A stretch of DNA of 64,000 bases from contig NZ_CANMWS010000009.1 in NCBI RefSeq assembly GCF_947501665.1, forward strand, positions 62,001-126,000, given 5' to 3'. The stretch comes from an uncultured Shewanella sp. Lineage in GTDB: Bacteria; Pseudomonadota; Gammaproteobacteria; Enterobacterales; Shewanellaceae. Below the pieces are notes generated by a model. It was given only the letters and a program-made list of their open reading frames with translations, made no database searches and was not told the origin of the DNA. Below, in pieces: positions 34,279 to 44,667 of the stretch (positions within the stretch are counted from its first letter, which is position 1; each line of letters begins with the position of its first letter). The position numbers and the translations under genes are program-made.

Positions 34279-34743
34279 ATGAATAAACTGGCATATTTAA
34301 ATGCAATGGGGGTGGTTCGCTGGACGATTCGTCGGCCTAAATTGCCCGTTTTTACTGTTTTAATCGATGATGACAATGCCATCAGTCAAATCAGTGAGCA
34401 TCCTATTTTCTTGTCGGTGTTAAATTTTATTGGCCACAGCGTGGATACCTGTGCGTTTAGATGCACAGAAGAGAAAGAAGACAATATTATTTGGGATCTG
34501 CGTCGTCCTAGATCTGAGCATGCGTTGCTGAGAAGAGTGAATAAAAAAGCGGCTAATAAGTCAGATCATCTTGTTTCTAAGCCTCTTGAGGAAATTGAGC
34601 ACAGTGTGGAGGATAAAAAAGCCTTATGGCAGCAGATCTCAGCCCTTTATCCAGAACAGGTTTTGCAGTTTGGCGAGCAGCCTGTTTTAACTGCGGATAA
34701 CGAAGTCGTTAAGGCTAAAGGTCATCGCCATGATTATAAATAA
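34279..34743 (+). CDS. holD: DNA polymerase III psi subunit
   Basis: 154 residues. The N-terminus KLAYLNAMGVVRWTIRRPKLP aligns with the E. coli HolD start (LQQLGITQWSLRRP), and ALWQQI near the C-terminal third matches as well. HolD links the clamp loader to SSB. The protein is otherwise divergent, as usual for HolD. It overlaps rimI by 14 bases, the classical holD-rimI pair, which marks the return to core chromosome after the tailocin. Confidence 0.88.
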   Translation: MNKLAYLNAMGVVRWTIRRPKLPVFTVLIDDDNAISQISEHPIFLSVLNFIGHSVDTCAFRCTEEKEDNIIWDLRRPRSEHALLRRVNKKAANKSDHLVSKPLEEIEHSVEDKKALWQQISALYPEQVLQFGEQPVLTADNEVVKAKGHRHDYK

Positions 34744-35224
34744 GTGCTGGAGTATTGAGCCTCTACAGGTATCGGCCTCCTCTGAAATGGCCATTATTGC
34801 CCAATTAGCCCATTCTCACCCCATGAGCGAGTCAACAATAATGAGCTGTTTTGGGCATTTGTATCGCGTGTCTGGCATATATTGTGATGGCGTTTTAGCG
34901 GGGTTCGCCATTGTGCATCAGATCTTTGAAGAAGCGACCCTAATGGATATTTGTATTGCACCTGAACATCAAGGTCAGGGTTTAGGAAAAGCTCTATTGC
35001 TGTCGTTGATTGAGGATGTGAAAGTACATGAGGTAGATAAGGTGTTTTTAGAAGTGCGAGCATCATCAAAGGGAGCACAACAATTATATCGACGTTGTGG
35101 CTTTAAGCAAACGGGTATTCGTAAAGGGTATTATAAAACATCGATTATTGAGAATAATAGCCAGCAGATAAGCGGTGTAGAAGATGCCGTACTGATGGAA
35201 CTGGATATGGATGCGTTAACGTGA
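34730..35224 (+). CDS. rimI: Ribosomal protein S18-alanine N-acetyltransferase
   Basis: 164 residues, GNAT fold. The acetyl-CoA loop APEHQGQGLGKALL lies near residues 77-90, with VFLEVRASSKGAQQLYRRCGFKQTGIRKGYY further on. The C-terminal EDAVLMELD ending is typical of RimI, which acetylates the N-terminal alanine of S18. It overlaps holD. A terminator follows, convergent with lipA. Confidence 0.92.
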   Translation: MIINKCWSIEPLQVSASSEMAIIAQLAHSHPMSESTIMSCFGHLYRVSGIYCDGVLAGFAIVHQIFEEATLMDICIAPEHQGQGLGKALLLSLIEDVKVHEVDKVFLEVRASSKGAQQLYRRCGFKQTGIRKGYYKTSIIENNSQQISGVEDAVLMELDMDALT

Positions 35225-35232
35225 TGAAAGAA

Positions 35233-35267
35233 AAAGCCAGACGCTTTGGTGAAGTCTGGCTTTATGA
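35233..35267. terminator. Bidirectional terminator between rimI and lipA
   Basis: AAAGCCAGAC (35233-35242) pairs with GTCTGGCTTT (35254-35263), with A/T tracts on both sides. Confidence 0.85.
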
Positions 35268-35319
35268 CTATTCAATGATTAGCGATTAATGATCCGTAAT
35301 CAATTATATACAGTGAACG

Positions 35320-36285
35320 TTATTTAACTTCTTTACCTTGCGCTTGAAGATCGGCATGGTAGCTTGAGCGAACCAGTGGCCCACAGGCTGCATGAGTAAA
35401 GCCTATGCTTTCAGCGAGCTCTTTTAACGCTTCAAATTCTGCTGGTGGCACGTAACGCTCCACTGGTAAATGGAATTTTGATGGTTGTAAATATTGGCCT
35501 AAAGTCAGCATTTCCACATCATGAGCACGTAAGTCATGCAATACTTGCGCGATTTCTTCGTTGGTTTCGCCCAGCCCCATCATTAAGCCCGATTTGGTCG
35601 GCACATTTGGATGGCGAGCTTTAAATTTTTTCAGTAAATCTAAAGACCATTGATAGTTTGCACCAGGGCGCGCTTTACGGTAATGGGTTGGCGCGGTCTC
35701 TAAATTATGGTTAAAGACATCGGGTGGCTCGGTCGCCAAAATATCCAGCGCTGCATCAATGCGGCCTCGAAAATCGGGGACTAAGGTCTCGATTTTAATC
35801 TCTGGATTCAGTAAGCGAATTTCGCGAATACAATCGGCAAAATGTTGTGCGCCACCATCACGGAGATCGTCACGATCAACAGAGGTGATCACGACATATT
35901 TAAGCTTCATGTCTTTAATGGTTTGTGCTAGCTTTTTAGGCTCCTCGGCATCCGGCTTGAGCGGTCTTCCGTGGGCGACATCACAAAAAGGACAGCGACG
36001 CGTACAAATTGCACCTAAAATCATGAAGGTCGCCGTGCCATGGTTAAAACACTCGGCAAGGTTAGGACAAGAGGCTTCTTCACACACAGAATGTAAGCCA
36101 TTTTTTCGTAATGCTTGTTTGATTTCAGTAATACGCTGATTTGATGCGGGCAATTTGACTTTCAGCCAACTGGGTTTGCGCAGCATGGTTTCCCGCTCGG
36201 AGGGAACCACTTTAATGGGGATCCGTGATACCTTATCAGCATCTCTTAGCTTGACGCCGGGTTGTAATCTTTCAGGCCTATTCAT
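35320..36285 (-). CDS. lipA: Lipoyl synthase
   Basis: 321 residues. The radical-SAM motif CTRRCPFC (CxxxCxxC) lies near residue 94, and the auxiliary cluster motif [13 protein letters not shown] near 68-80. The C-terminal RSSY serine ligand is present ([10 protein letters not shown]). It inserts two sulfurs into the octanoyl chain made by LipB. ATG overlaps the end of lipB by 4 bases, so lipB-lipA are coupled and leftward. Confidence 0.98.
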   Translation of the reverse strand: MNRPERLQPGVKLRDADKVSRIPIKVVPSERETMLRKPSWLKVKLPASNQRITEIKQALRKNGLHSVCEEASCPNLAECFNHGTATFMILGAICTRRCPFCDVAHGRPLKPDAEEPKKLAQTIKDMKLKYVVITSVDRDDLRDGGAQHFADCIREIRLLNPEIKIETLVPDFRGRIDAALDILATEPPDVFNHNLETAPTHYRKARPGANYQWSLDLLKKFKARHPNVPTKSGLMMGLGETNEEIAQVLHDLRAHDVEMLTLGQYLQPSKFHLPVERYVPPAEFEALKELAESIGFTHAACGPLVRSSYHADLQAQGKEVK

Positions 36286-36938
36286 AATGACTCTGCTAAT
36301 CCTTGGTGATGAACGAGTTGCTGGTAGCCAAGCTGTTGGCTAAGCGTATTTATCAATTGGTTGCCTGCCTCTATGACATTTTGGGGGCCGCCAAGAGGCT
36401 TACATTGGATCATTTCCATTCCTGCATACCCACAAGGGTTAATGCGCTGAAAAGGCGACATATCCATATCGACATTAAGTGCCAGTCCATGAAAAGAACA
36501 GCCTTTACGGATCCTAAGCCCCAATGAAGCTATTTTACGCTCATCGACATAAACGCCGGGGGCATCGGCTTTGGCGTAAGCATGCACTTGATATTGTGCG
36601 AGCATATCAACGATACTTTGCTCGATTTTAGTGACTAATTCTCTTACACCTATTTTTAATCTTTTGATATTAAGTAAGGGGTACACGACAAGCTGACCGG
36701 GTCCATGGTAAGTGACTTGGCCACCTCTATCGACTTTTATCACGGGAATATCCCCCGGGTTCAGAATATGTTCACTTTTACCTGCTTGTCCTTGAGTAAA
36801 GACGGGCGGGTGTTCGACTATCCAAAGCTCATCGGGGCTAGAAGCATCACGATTATCAGTATAATCCTGCATGGCGTGCCATACGCTTTGGTAATCTTGT
36901 TGTCCTAGATGCCGGATCTGCAAAACTGCTTCTTGCAA
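36282..36938 (-). CDS. lipB: Octanoyl-[ACP]:protein N-octanoyltransferase
   Basis: 218 residues. Characteristic segments: [19 protein letters not shown] near residues 71-89, [23 protein letters not shown] with the catalytic lysine, and [11 protein letters not shown] with the nucleophilic cysteine near residue 169. It transfers octanoate from ACP to lipoyl domains. It lies between ybeD and lipA in the standard ybeD-lipB-lipA order. Confidence 0.97.
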   Translation of the reverse strand: MQEAVLQIRHLGQQDYQSVWHAMQDYTDNRDASSPDELWIVEHPPVFTQGQAGKSEHILNPGDIPVIKVDRGGQVTYHGPGQLVVYPLLNIKRLKIGVRELVTKIEQSIVDMLAQYQVHAYAKADAPGVYVDERKIASLGLRIRKGCSFHGLALNVDMDMSPFQRINPCGYAGMEMIQCKPLGGPQNVIEAGNQLINTLSQQLGYQQLVHHQGLAESL

Positions 36939-37019
36939 GGGCAGCCTCTCTACTTAAAAGATCCATTATACAATAAGTGTTAACCGAATCACACTTATCC
37001 TGTTTTGTGCTAGGCGACG

Positions 37020-37286
37020 TTATAGGACGCGCTTAACGCCTTCAATTGCTGCTAATTCAGTATAGAGGGTTTCTACATGATCTTTACTCGTGACCAAGAC
37101 TCTAATTGTGACTGAATGGTAAGTGCCTTTGCTAGAAGCTTTTGTGGTAGGACTGTAATCGCCCGGCGCATGTTGCTGTACAACCGCGACCACTCTATCG
37201 GCTAAGGTGTCACAGGCATCACCAACGACTTTGAAGGGAAAAGAGTTAGGAAATTCCATTAACTCATCAAATTTAGTTTCTAACAT
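37020..37286 (-). CDS. ybeD: YbeD/DUF493 family protein
   Basis: 88 residues. It begins [24 protein letters not shown] and ends in a ferredoxin-like fold segment ([33 protein letters not shown]), matching YbeD. It is an ACT-like small cytoplasmic protein of uncertain, probably regulatory, function. It sits conservedly between dacA and lipB. Length is normal. Confidence 0.93.
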   Translation of the reverse strand: MLETKFDELMEFPNSFPFKVVGDACDTLADRVVAVVQQHAPGDYSPTTKASSKGTYHSVTIRVLVTSKDHVETLYTELAAIEGVKRVL

Positions 37287-37389
37287 GTGTTATCTCTTAA
37301 CTTATACGAATACCGCTTTATATGGTGACGATTATACCTAATTCAAGCGGTATTGTGAAAGCCTTGGCAATAGAGTGACGCGCAAACAA

Positions 37390-37413
37390 AGAAGCGACCT
37401 TAAGGTCGCTTCT
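37390..37413 (-). terminator. Terminator after dacA
   Basis: A 10-bp perfect stem AGAAGCGACC / GGTCGCTTCT (37390-37399 with 37404-37413). On the minus strand it is followed by TTTGTTTG. Confidence 0.85.
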
Positions 37414-37419
37414 AAAGTG

Positions 37420-38592
37420 TTAGCTAAACCAAGAGCCAAATTTTTGTTGGAAATAATCCATTAGACGGCTGAACCAACTGCCTTCATTGACTTCTTGCAG
37501 AGTGACAAGAGGGAATTGTGCAATGTCTTTGCCATTCAGCTGGAAATACACATTGCCAACGACTTCGCCTTTTGCAATGGGGGCTGTGAGAGGTTTGGTG
37601 AGTTCAAAATTCGCTTTTAAATTTTTAGCTTGGCCGCGATTAATGGTAATGGGGGTATCAGTATTAAAACCTAAATCCACATTACTGCGATCGCCATACC
37701 AGATTTTTTGAGTGACGAAGCTCTCACCAGCTTTATAAGGTGTGACCGTTTCAAAGAAACGGAAGCCATAGTTGAGGAGTTTTTTACTTTCTGCTTTACG
37801 GGCGGCTTCACTTTTTGTTCCCATCACAACAGAGATTAGACGCATACCATCTTTGGTGGCTGAAGTGACTAAGTTATAGCCTGCGCCTGATGTATGTCCG
37901 GTTTTAATTCCATCAACATTTAAGCTTTTATCCCACAATAAACCATTACGGTTATACTGCTTGATTCCATTGTAAGTAAATGACTTTTCTTTATAAACCT
38001 TGTATTCATTCGGTACATCACGAATGAGGGCTGCCCCTAAAAGGGCCATATCATAAGCTGTACTTTTATGATCTGTTGCATCTAGACCGTGAGCATTTTC
38101 AAAATGGCTATCTTTCATGCCAATTTGCTTAGCCCAAGAGTTCATTAAATCAACAAATGCTCCTTGTGTGCCTGCAATGTGTTCAGCCATTGCGACACAG
38201 GCATCATTACCCGATTGAATAATAATGCCTTTGTTGAGTTCCTCAACGGTCACTTTTTTACCCACTTCAATAAACATTTTTGAAGAGTCAGGGAAATTTT
38301 TTGACCAAGCATTTTTGCTGATAGTGACTTCATCAGTTGGGCTAATATTACCGGCTTTAATTTCTTGACCAATCACATAGCTGGTCATCATTTTCGTTAA
38401 GCTGGCAGGGTTGAGGCTTTCATATGCATTTTCTTCTGCAATGATCTGCCCAGTATTGTAATCCATTAATACAAACGCTTTGGCGGCAACTTTAGGTGCA
38501 TCAGGGATCACCATTGGAGCAGCAAAGGCTTGAGTAAAAGAAAAAGAGGTGACAAGTAGCACTGCTTTGAGCGAATTATTTAAAAATTTCAT
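37420..38592 (-). CDS. dacA: D-alanyl-D-alanine carboxypeptidase (PBP5/6 type)
   Basis: 390 residues. A signal peptide ends near AFA (residue 24). Penicillin-binding motifs: SLTK with nucleophile S64 and K67, SGN near residue 127, and KTG near 230. The C-terminal PBP5 domain ends in an amphipathic membrane anchor (WFSRLMDYFQQKFGSWFS). It trims peptidoglycan pentapeptides in the periplasm. It belongs to the cell-wall cluster with rlpA, mltB, rodA and mrdA. Confidence 0.97.
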   Translation of the reverse strand: MKFLNNSLKAVLLVTSFSFTQAFAAPMVIPDAPKVAAKAFVLMDYNTGQIIAEENAYESLNPASLTKMMTSYVIGQEIKAGNISPTDEVTISKNAWSKNFPDSSKMFIEVGKKVTVEELNKGIIIQSGNDACVAMAEHIAGTQGAFVDLMNSWAKQIGMKDSHFENAHGLDATDHKSTAYDMALLGAALIRDVPNEYKVYKEKSFTYNGIKQYNRNGLLWDKSLNVDGIKTGHTSGAGYNLVTSATKDGMRLISVVMGTKSEAARKAESKKLLNYGFRFFETVTPYKAGESFVTQKIWYGDRSNVDLGFNTDTPITINRGQAKNLKANFELTKPLTAPIAKGEVVGNVYFQLNGKDIAQFPLVTLQEVNEGSWFSRLMDYFQQKFGSWFS

Positions 38593-38695
38593 AATAACAA
38601 GGCGCGTCTTATTTGTTTATGTTAGAAGAAAACCATTTTTCAGAGTATACCATTTACTGGACAGAGGAATAGAAAGAAGGTTCATTAAAGTTACT

Positions 38696-39508
38696 TTATT
38701 CGATGACGAGATAGCTGTTAGGATAGCCGTCATTTTTTAGTTTATCAGCGAGTTGAGTCGCCAGTTGTTGCTGTCCAATAGGGCCTAATTGTAAGCGATA
38801 AAGGTTATCAACAGTTTGTAGCCGTGATTTTAATTGGTACTGAGTTGTGAGTTTCTTTGCTAATTGATTAATTTTTGTCTTATCTGCAGAAGCAAATACT
38901 TGAATATAATGTTGCTTATTTGAGCTTGTTTCTGTCATAGAGAGCAAAGTTGGAGCGGGCACATAGATAACTTCAATGTTCACTTTTGCTGTGCCTGTTT
39001 TGAGCATATCCAGCTTGTATGCGGCTGCGTAGGATAAATCAATTAATCTATTTTGATGGAAAGGACCCCTATCATTAACTCGAACCACAACAGTTTTGCC
39101 GTTACTGGTATTAGTGACTTTTACAAAGCTAGGTAAAGGTAAGGTTTTATGGGCAGCAGTCATGGTATACATATCGTAGACTTCACCATTGGAGGTAAGA
39201 TGACCATGGAACTTAAGGCCATACCAAGAAGCGATACCTGTGGCTTTATAATCTTTTCCTGAGTCTAATACGCGATAGGTTTTACCCATGACTGTGTATT
39301 TTTTACGATTTCCACCTCTACTATAGGGCTCGTATTGAGGAGTAGCATCTTTGACTTGGCTGACATCGGGCGCAGAGGTCGGTGCTTTATCTTTATCCAT
39401 AGCGTAACGCCCCGCATTAGGATTATCAGTATTGGGCTTTTTACTGGCGCAGCTAGTGATAAGGAAGATAAACGAGAGACTGCAAATAAGAGTGATGTTT
39501 TTTATCAT
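38696..39508 (-). CDS. rlpA: Septal-ring lytic transglycosylase RlpA
   Basis: 270 residues from ATG at 39508, chosen so that the lipoprotein signal (MIKNITLICSLSFIFLITSC) starts directly. A longer in-frame start at 39550 adds 14 polar residues. Lipobox ITSC gives a lipid-anchored protein. The DPBB domain (ASWYGLKFHGHLTSNGEVYDMYTMTAAHKTLPLPS… RVNDRGPF) is followed by a C-terminal SPOR domain (residues about 195-270) for septal glycan binding. It cleaves denuded glycan strands. Confidence 0.93.
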   Translation of the reverse strand: MIKNITLICSLSFIFLITSCASKKPNTDNPNAGRYAMDKDKAPTSAPDVSQVKDATPQYEPYSRGGNRKKYTVMGKTYRVLDSGKDYKATGIASWYGLKFHGHLTSNGEVYDMYTMTAAHKTLPLPSFVKVTNTSNGKTVVVRVNDRGPFHQNRLIDLSYAAAYKLDMLKTGTAKVNIEVIYVPAPTLLSMTETSSNKQHYIQVFASADKTKINQLAKKLTTQYQLKSRLQTVDNLYRLQLGPIGQQQLATQLADKLKNDGYPNSYLVIE

Positions 39509-39746
39509 TGGTACTATTTTACAGTTCAGGCGATGAATAATATGCAGCATAAGGGCTAGGAAGTATTAGCGCTAGTGCTAATTTCATTTTATATGTTAAT
39601 TTTCGTATCATTTTAATGCAACAATTCACTTGAGTCAGCCAGCAGTCAGAAATTGATATGATAAACGGGCTGAGTGAGCCATGTTTTGGTTATTTCTTTA
39701 TTTTGGTTTTAAGTCGGTATTGAGTCTGCGAAATGAATTGTAGAGC

Positions 39747-39779
39747 AAAGCCAACGTTATATTATGATAAGTTGGCTTT
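39747..39779 (-). terminator. Terminator-like hairpin after mltB
   Basis: AAAGCCAAC (39747-39755) pairs with GTTGGCTTT (39771-39779). It lies just past the mltB stop in the leftward direction. The rest of the gap 39509-39801 shows no gene. Confidence 0.65.
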
Positions 39780-39801
39780 AAAGATAATTGTTGTTTTGAG
39801 T

Positions 39802-40821
39802 TTACAGTGACGTTTGATGAGCTGCCTTCAATTGTTGGCTAAATTGATAGACCGCCATGGCGTATAAAGGGCTTCTATTATAGCGGGTGATCACATAAAA
39901 ATTGTTAAAACCAAGCCAGTATTCATCATTGTCCGCTGTATCGAGTTCAATCAGCAGGGCGGGCTGCTCTAAATATTTGTTAAATGTTTGAGAGGATACA
40001 TCAACATAAGGGCTGAAGTCAGCAACTTGATATTCAGGCTTTTTGCCTTTCCATACACTGAGCTTATCAGGTTTATTGTGAGACTTGATTAAAGGAATTG
40101 CAACGGGGGAGCCTTGCTGCCAGCCGTGTTGATGAAAATAGTTGGCGACACTGCCAATGGCATCAATAGGACTATTAAGTAAATCTCGACGACCGTCTTG
40201 ATCAAAGTCAACGGCGTAGTGGCGATAGCTCGAAGGGATAAATTGTCCATAGCCCATGGCACCCGCATAGGAGCCTTTAAGGTGGGTAATATCCAATTTT
40301 TCCTCTTGGCTTAAGCTTTGTAGGTTCGCAAATTCAGAGCGAAAAAAATCAGCGCGAGGTGGATAGTAAAAACCTAAGGTATACAGGGCATCAATGACGG
40401 GGTAATTCCCCATGACCCTGCCATAATAGGTTTCAATGCCGATAATAGAGACGATAATTTCGGGTTCTACTTGGTATTGTTTAGCCGCTTTTTCTATAGT
40501 GTCTTGATATTTTGTCCAAAAACTCACACCGGTATCAAGCCGTTTTTGAGTGAGAAATATAGGGTAATATTGATCCCAAGGCTTGGCTTCCCAAGGGCGG
40601 GTGATGGCATCAATAACCGTCTGATTATAATGACCTTGCTCTAAGAAGGTATTGATGGTTTCTTTATCATAGCCTGCGGCTAATTGTGTGTTGATAAAGT
40701 CTTGTTTGTATCGTTCAGTTTGTGCTTCCGAAGCAATATTTGTTGAAGAGCAAGCCATTAAACCAAAAGAAGTGGCGGCGAGGAGTGAAAACTGAGCAAG
40801 GGAGCGTGAAAAAAAAGTCAT
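39802..40821 (-). CDS. mltB: Membrane-bound lytic murein transglycosylase B
   Basis: 339 residues. Lipoprotein signal with lipobox LMAC (Cys24). GH103/SLT domain with the catalytic glutamate in IVSIIGIETYYGRVMGN near residue 131, and LKGSYAGAMGYGQFIPSSYRHYAVDFDQDGRRDL near 184-217. It cuts peptidoglycan to anhydro-muropeptides. It lies between rodA and rlpA, as usual in related genomes, 11 bases after rodA. Confidence 0.96.
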   Translation of the reverse strand: MTFFSRSLAQFSLLAATSFGLMACSSTNIASEAQTERYKQDFINTQLAAGYDKETINTFLEQGHYNQTVIDAITRPWEAKPWDQYYPIFLTQKRLDTGVSFWTKYQDTIEKAAKQYQVEPEIIVSIIGIETYYGRVMGNYPVIDALYTLGFYYPPRADFFRSEFANLQSLSQEEKLDITHLKGSYAGAMGYGQFIPSSYRHYAVDFDQDGRRDLLNSPIDAIGSVANYFHQHGWQQGSPVAIPLIKSHNKPDKLSVWKGKKPEYQVADFSPYVDVSSQTFNKYLEQPALLIELDTADNDEYWLGFNNFYVITRYNRSPLYAMAVYQFSQQLKAAHQTSL

Positions 40822-40832
40822 AAATCCTTGTC

Positions 40833-41939
40833 CTATCTGTCAATGAAGCGTCTATGGGTATGTATGCTCATTAGAATGCCAAACCCTGTCATTAGAGTGA
40901 GCATTGAAGTACCACCGTAACTGATTAAAGGAAGTGGAACACCAACCACGGGAAGCAAGCCTGATACCATGCCTATATTGACAAAAATATAGACGAAAAA
41001 AGTTAGGGTAATACTCCCCGCTAATAATCGTGAAAAACTGGTTTGAGCTTGTGAGGCTATCATGAGTCCACGACCGATGACATAAAGGTATAATGTTAAT
41101 AGGATTAAGCTACCAATTAGACCAAATTCTTCACCGATCACCGCAAAAATAAAGTCAGTATGGCGTTCGGGTAAGAATTCTAATTGAGATTGTGTACCAT
41201 GAAGCCAACCTTTTCCCCAAAGTCCACCGGATCCAATGGCAATTTTGGATTGAATAATGTGGTATCCCGCACCCAGTGGATCTTGTTCAGGATTAAATAA
41301 TGTGAGAACACGAGTACGTTGATAGTCGTGCATTAAAAAGAACCAAAGTATGGGAAGCATGGCTAATATGCCGACTACGACGCCAATCACAATGCTCCAG
41401 CTCATTCCTGAAAGAAATAACACAAAGATCCCTGAAGCGGCCACGAGTATGGAGGTGCCTAAGTCGGGCTGCTTTGCGATCAGTAAGGTTGGAATTAATA
41501 ATAAGATTGCTGCTCCTGCAAGATAGCGTTTTTTAGGAGGTAAAGGAAATTTACTGATATACCATGCCATGGTAATAGGGAACACTAATTTAATGAGCTC
41601 TGAGGGCTGGAACTTCATAAAACCTAAGTTTAACCAGCGTTGTGCCCCTTTGTTTATTTCACCAAAAAAATGTACCCCTAAGAGCAGAATTATGCCTGCC
41701 ATGTAAATAGGGAAAGCCCAGCGCCTTAAGACTTCTGGGTTTATTTGTGCCATACCAAACATGATGATTAATGATAATACCATGCGAACCATTTGGCGAT
41801 CGAGTAATGCCATATCTTCGCCGCCAGCGGAGTAAATGACAATTAAGCCATAAGCCATGAGGCCTAATAGTCCGAGTAGTAAAGGAAGATCGATATGTAA
41901 TTTTTGCCAAATATTCGGCTTATGGTTATGTGTACTCAT
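40833..41939 (-). CDS. rodA: Rod-shape peptidoglycan glycosyltransferase (SEDS)
   Basis: 368 residues, about ten membrane spans. SEDS signatures include [15 protein letters not shown] near residue 117, [11 protein letters not shown] near 157, and [28 protein letters not shown] at the C-terminus. RodA polymerises glycan strands of the lateral wall with its partner PBP2 (mrdA), whose stop it overlaps by 4 bases. Confidence 0.97.
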   Translation of the reverse strand: MSTHNHKPNIWQKLHIDLPLLLGLLGLMAYGLIVIYSAGGEDMALLDRQMVRMVLSLIIMFGMAQINPEVLRRWAFPIYMAGIILLLGVHFFGEINKGAQRWLNLGFMKFQPSELIKLVFPITMAWYISKFPLPPKKRYLAGAAILLLIPTLLIAKQPDLGTSILVAASGIFVLFLSGMSWSIVIGVVVGILAMLPILWFFLMHDYQRTRVLTLFNPEQDPLGAGYHIIQSKIAIGSGGLWGKGWLHGTQSQLEFLPERHTDFIFAVIGEEFGLIGSLILLTLYLYVIGRGLMIASQAQTSFSRLLAGSITLTFFVYIFVNIGMVSGLLPVVGVPLPLISYGGTSMLTLMTGFGILMSIHTHRRFIDR

Positions 41940-43789
41940 TTCACCGCTTTTCCATTGTCTCTTAGCATATATTCATCGAGCATAGCACGGGCAACGGGTC
42001 CCGCATTTTTTGATCCCCAGCCCACATTTTCAAGTACCACAGAGAGCACGATTTTAGGGTTCTCATAAGGAGCGTAAGCAATCACTAACGCATTATCTCG
42101 TAAGTGTTCGTCAACGGTTTTTGCATTGTATCGTGTATCTTCAGCCACACTAAATACTTGAGCCGTTCCCGTTTTCATGGCGGCAGTATAAGGGGCGTCT
42201 TTAAAACGTGATTTATGTGCAGCTTCGCGCATGGCTTCAGATACAATATTCCAGTTATTTGGATCTTTCAGTACGATAGGGGCTAATTCATTATCAGGGT
42301 TTTCGTTAGTACTATTGGTGGTGACTGATTTTAGAAAATGTGGGATAAAACGCTTTCCTCTATTTGCTAATGTCGCCGCAGCATTGGCTATTTGTAATGG
42401 GGTGGCAGTCCAATACCCTTGCCCAATACCGACAGAAATGGTGTCGCCAATATACCAAGGTTGATTATAGCGGGCTCGCTTCCAACCTTTCGAGGGCAAA
42501 ATACCTGGGGACTCTTCTGTAATATCCACTCCTGTTGTTTCACCAAAGCCAAAAGGTCCCATGAATTTGGCTATGCTATCGACACCACTTTTATAGGCCA
42601 AATTATAAAAATAAATATCACAAGATTCGACGATGGCGCTGTGCACATCGACCCATCCATGCCCCCAACGTTTCCAATCGCGGTATTTTCTTTCAACACC
42701 CGGTATTTGCCAGTATCCTGGATCCCATACTCGAGTCTGAGGCGTAACCGTTTTATGTTCAAGCCCCATTAAAGCGAGAAAGGGCTTAACGGTTGAAGCG
42801 GGTGCATATTGTCCTTGGGTGGCTCGGTTAATCAATGGACGAGATTTTGAATTAAGTAGCTTATTATAGGCTTTAGAGCTGATCCCATGAACAAATTTAT
42901 TGGGGTCATAACTTGGGCTTGAGACCATGGCTAGAATGCCGCCATCACGGGGATCAATAGCGACAATGGAGCCACGCTTACCTTCCAGTAGTTGCATGGC
43001 TTTTTGCTGTAGTTTTAAATCAAGCGTTAAATAGATATCTTTACCCGGCTCCGGCGCTTCCGATTTCAATACTCGAATGGTGCGGCCACGGTTATTGACT
43101 TCTTCTTCTAGGTGTCCTGGTTCGCCATGTAATGTTCTTTCGTAGTAGCGTTCGATTCCTTGTTTGCCGATATCATTCGTTGCTGCATATTGCTTCCATT
43201 CATTTTCTCGTTCGAGTTTGGCTTGATCGCGCTGGTTAATTCGGCCGACATAACCTAATGCATGGGTCAACAGACTGGAGTATGGATAATAGCGTTTAAG
43301 TCCTGCTTCAACTGATACTCCAGGAAAACGATATTGATTGACACTGAATTGTGCGACTTCATCTTCAGTTAGGCGGTTTTTAATGGTTAGTGGTTTAAAT
43401 CGGCGGTGCCCTTTAAGAGAGGCGGTAATATCATCAATATCATCATCGGTTAATGGGACTATTTGCTTAAGTTGATTAAGCATTGCTGGAATGTCTTTTA
43501 CTTTTTCAGGTAACATTTCCAGAGAGTAGAAAGGTTGATTTTCAGCAAGTAGTACACCGTGTCTGTCGTAAATGAGTCCCCTGTTGGGGGCAATGGGGAC
43601 GACACGAATACGGTTATCGTTTGAGCGTGTGGTGTAATCTTGAAAAGAAAGGATTTGCAGGTGATAAAGGTTGCCCAATAATACGCCTAACAATGAAAAG
43701 ACGCAGATAAACGTAAAAATAGCACGACGTTTAAACAGTGATGCCTCTGCGACATGATCATTCATGGTTATTCGTTTATTTGGTGTCAC
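41936..43789 (-). CDS. mrdA: Penicillin-binding protein 2
   Basis: 617 residues from GTG 43789. ATG at 43765 ([14 protein letters not shown]) is an alternative start and neither has a strong ribosome site. One membrane span (about 27-47) is followed by a dimerisation domain and a transpeptidase domain. The nucleophile is in ASTVKPF (near residue 328), and KTGTAQV lies near residue 540. It crosslinks lateral-wall peptidoglycan with RodA. It overlaps rodA, so the pair is coupled. Confidence 0.96.
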   Translation of the reverse strand: MTPNKRITMNDHVAEASLFKRRAIFTFICVFSLLGVLLGNLYHLQILSFQDYTTRSNDNRIRVVPIAPNRGLIYDRHGVLLAENQPFYSLEMLPEKVKDIPAMLNQLKQIVPLTDDDIDDITASLKGHRRFKPLTIKNRLTEDEVAQFSVNQYRFPGVSVEAGLKRYYPYSSLLTHALGYVGRINQRDQAKLERENEWKQYAATNDIGKQGIERYYERTLHGEPGHLEEEVNNRGRTIRVLKSEAPEPGKDIYLTLDLKLQQKAMQLLEGKRGSIVAIDPRDGGILAMVSSPSYDPNKFVHGISSKAYNKLLNSKSRPLINRATQGQYAPASTVKPFLALMGLEHKTVTPQTRVWDPGYWQIPGVERKYRDWKRWGHGWVDVHSAIVESCDIYFYNLAYKSGVDSIAKFMGPFGFGETTGVDITEESPGILPSKGWKRARYNQPWYIGDTISVGIGQGYWTATPLQIANAAATLANRGKRFIPHFLKSVTTNSTNENPDNELAPIVLKDPNNWNIVSEAMREAAHKSRFKDAPYTAAMKTGTAQVFSVAEDTRYNAKTVDEHLRDNALVIAYAPYENPKIVLSVVLENVGWGSKNAGPVARAMLDEYMLRDNGKAVK

Positions 43790-43867
43790 AGATGCAATCC
43801 CCTTAACCCTTTAATTGTTAGGTACGCTCACTTAACCTAATATTGATGCCATGTGTTAATTTAGTAT

Positions 43868-44338
43868 CTATTCTCTATGGTATGGGTGGTTGTTATTAAT
43901 GCTCCAAGCACGGTATAAACTTTCAGCAACGATGACTCGAACCAAAGGGTGAGGTAAAGTCAGTGCAGATAAACACCAGCTTTGTTTCGCGGCCTGCTTG
44001 CAGGCGGGTGATAATCCTTCTGGTCCACCAATCAATAAACTGACATCACGGCCATCGAGTTGCCATTTGTTGAGTTGAGTTGCCAAGGCTGGAGTTGTGA
44101 AGTTCTTACCCGGTAAGTCAAGACTCACAATATGATTGCTTTTAGGTACCTGAGCGAGCATTAACTCGCCTTCTTTATTTAAAATGCGTGTAATATCGGC
44201 ATTTTTACCACGCTTACCTGCAGGGATCTCAATCAGTTCAAGCGCCATATCTCTTGGAAAACGGCGCTGATACTCTTGAAAACCTTGTTCGACCCAACTT
44301 GGCATACGTGTGCCAACGGCGACTAACTGAATTTTCAT
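43868..44338 (-). CDS. rlmH: 23S rRNA pseudouridine1915 N3-methyltransferase
   Basis: 156 residues from ATG 44338, where the protein begins [23 protein letters not shown] as in the family. An in-frame extension to 44359 was rejected. SPOUT features: [13 protein letters not shown] near residue 102 and [25 protein letters not shown]…HPYHRE at the end, the C-terminal knot. It modifies helix 69 of 23S rRNA. It overlaps the rsfS stop by 1 base. Confidence 0.97.
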   Translation of the reverse strand: MKIQLVAVGTRMPSWVEQGFQEYQRRFPRDMALELIEIPAGKRGKNADITRILNKEGELMLAQVPKSNHIVSLDLPGKNFTTPALATQLNKWQLDGRDVSLLIGGPEGLSPACKQAAKQSWCLSALTLPHPLVRVIVAESLYRAWSINNNHPYHRE

Positions 44339-44667
44339 TATTCTGGTTTTTCTGACCAAAGTTTTTCAAGTTGATAAAAATCTCGAGTTTGCTGTTGCAT
44401 AACATGCAAAATAACGTCGCCTAAATCAACCAGAACCCATTCGCTGGTGTCTCGGCCTTCAACACCTTGAATGTGTATTTTGGCTCGTTTTGATTCAACG
44501 ACTAGATTTTCAGCAATCGATCGAACATGAGTTTTCGAGTTACCTGAGCAAATTACCATGTAATCGGCAATATTTGATTGCTTGGAAACGTCGAGTATGG
44601 CGATATCTTTTGCTTTTAAATCTTCGATTTTATCGATTACAAATTGCTTTAATAGGGCGCTTTCCAC
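44338..44667 (-). CDS. rsfS: Ribosomal silencing factor
   Basis: 109 residues. RsfS/Iojap signatures: [35 protein letters not shown] near residues 36-55 and [20 protein letters not shown] near 71-90. It binds L14 and prevents subunit joining in stationary phase. It is coupled to rlmH. In related genomes nadD/holA/lptE-type genes normally follow upstream; here only an A+T-rich stretch is found, suggesting a rearrangement point. Confidence 0.96.
   Translation of the reverse strand: MESALLKQFVIDKIEDLKAKDIAILDVSKQSNIADYMVICSGNSKTHVRSIAENLVVESKRAKIHIQGVEGRDTSEWVLVDLGDVILHVMQQQTRDFYQLEKLWSEKPE

Noticed and set aside
34279..35224. Phage cargo (moron) genes at the right end of the tailocin
   Set aside because: The two overlapping genes are holD and rimI, a standard chromosomal pair, so they mark the outside of the element.
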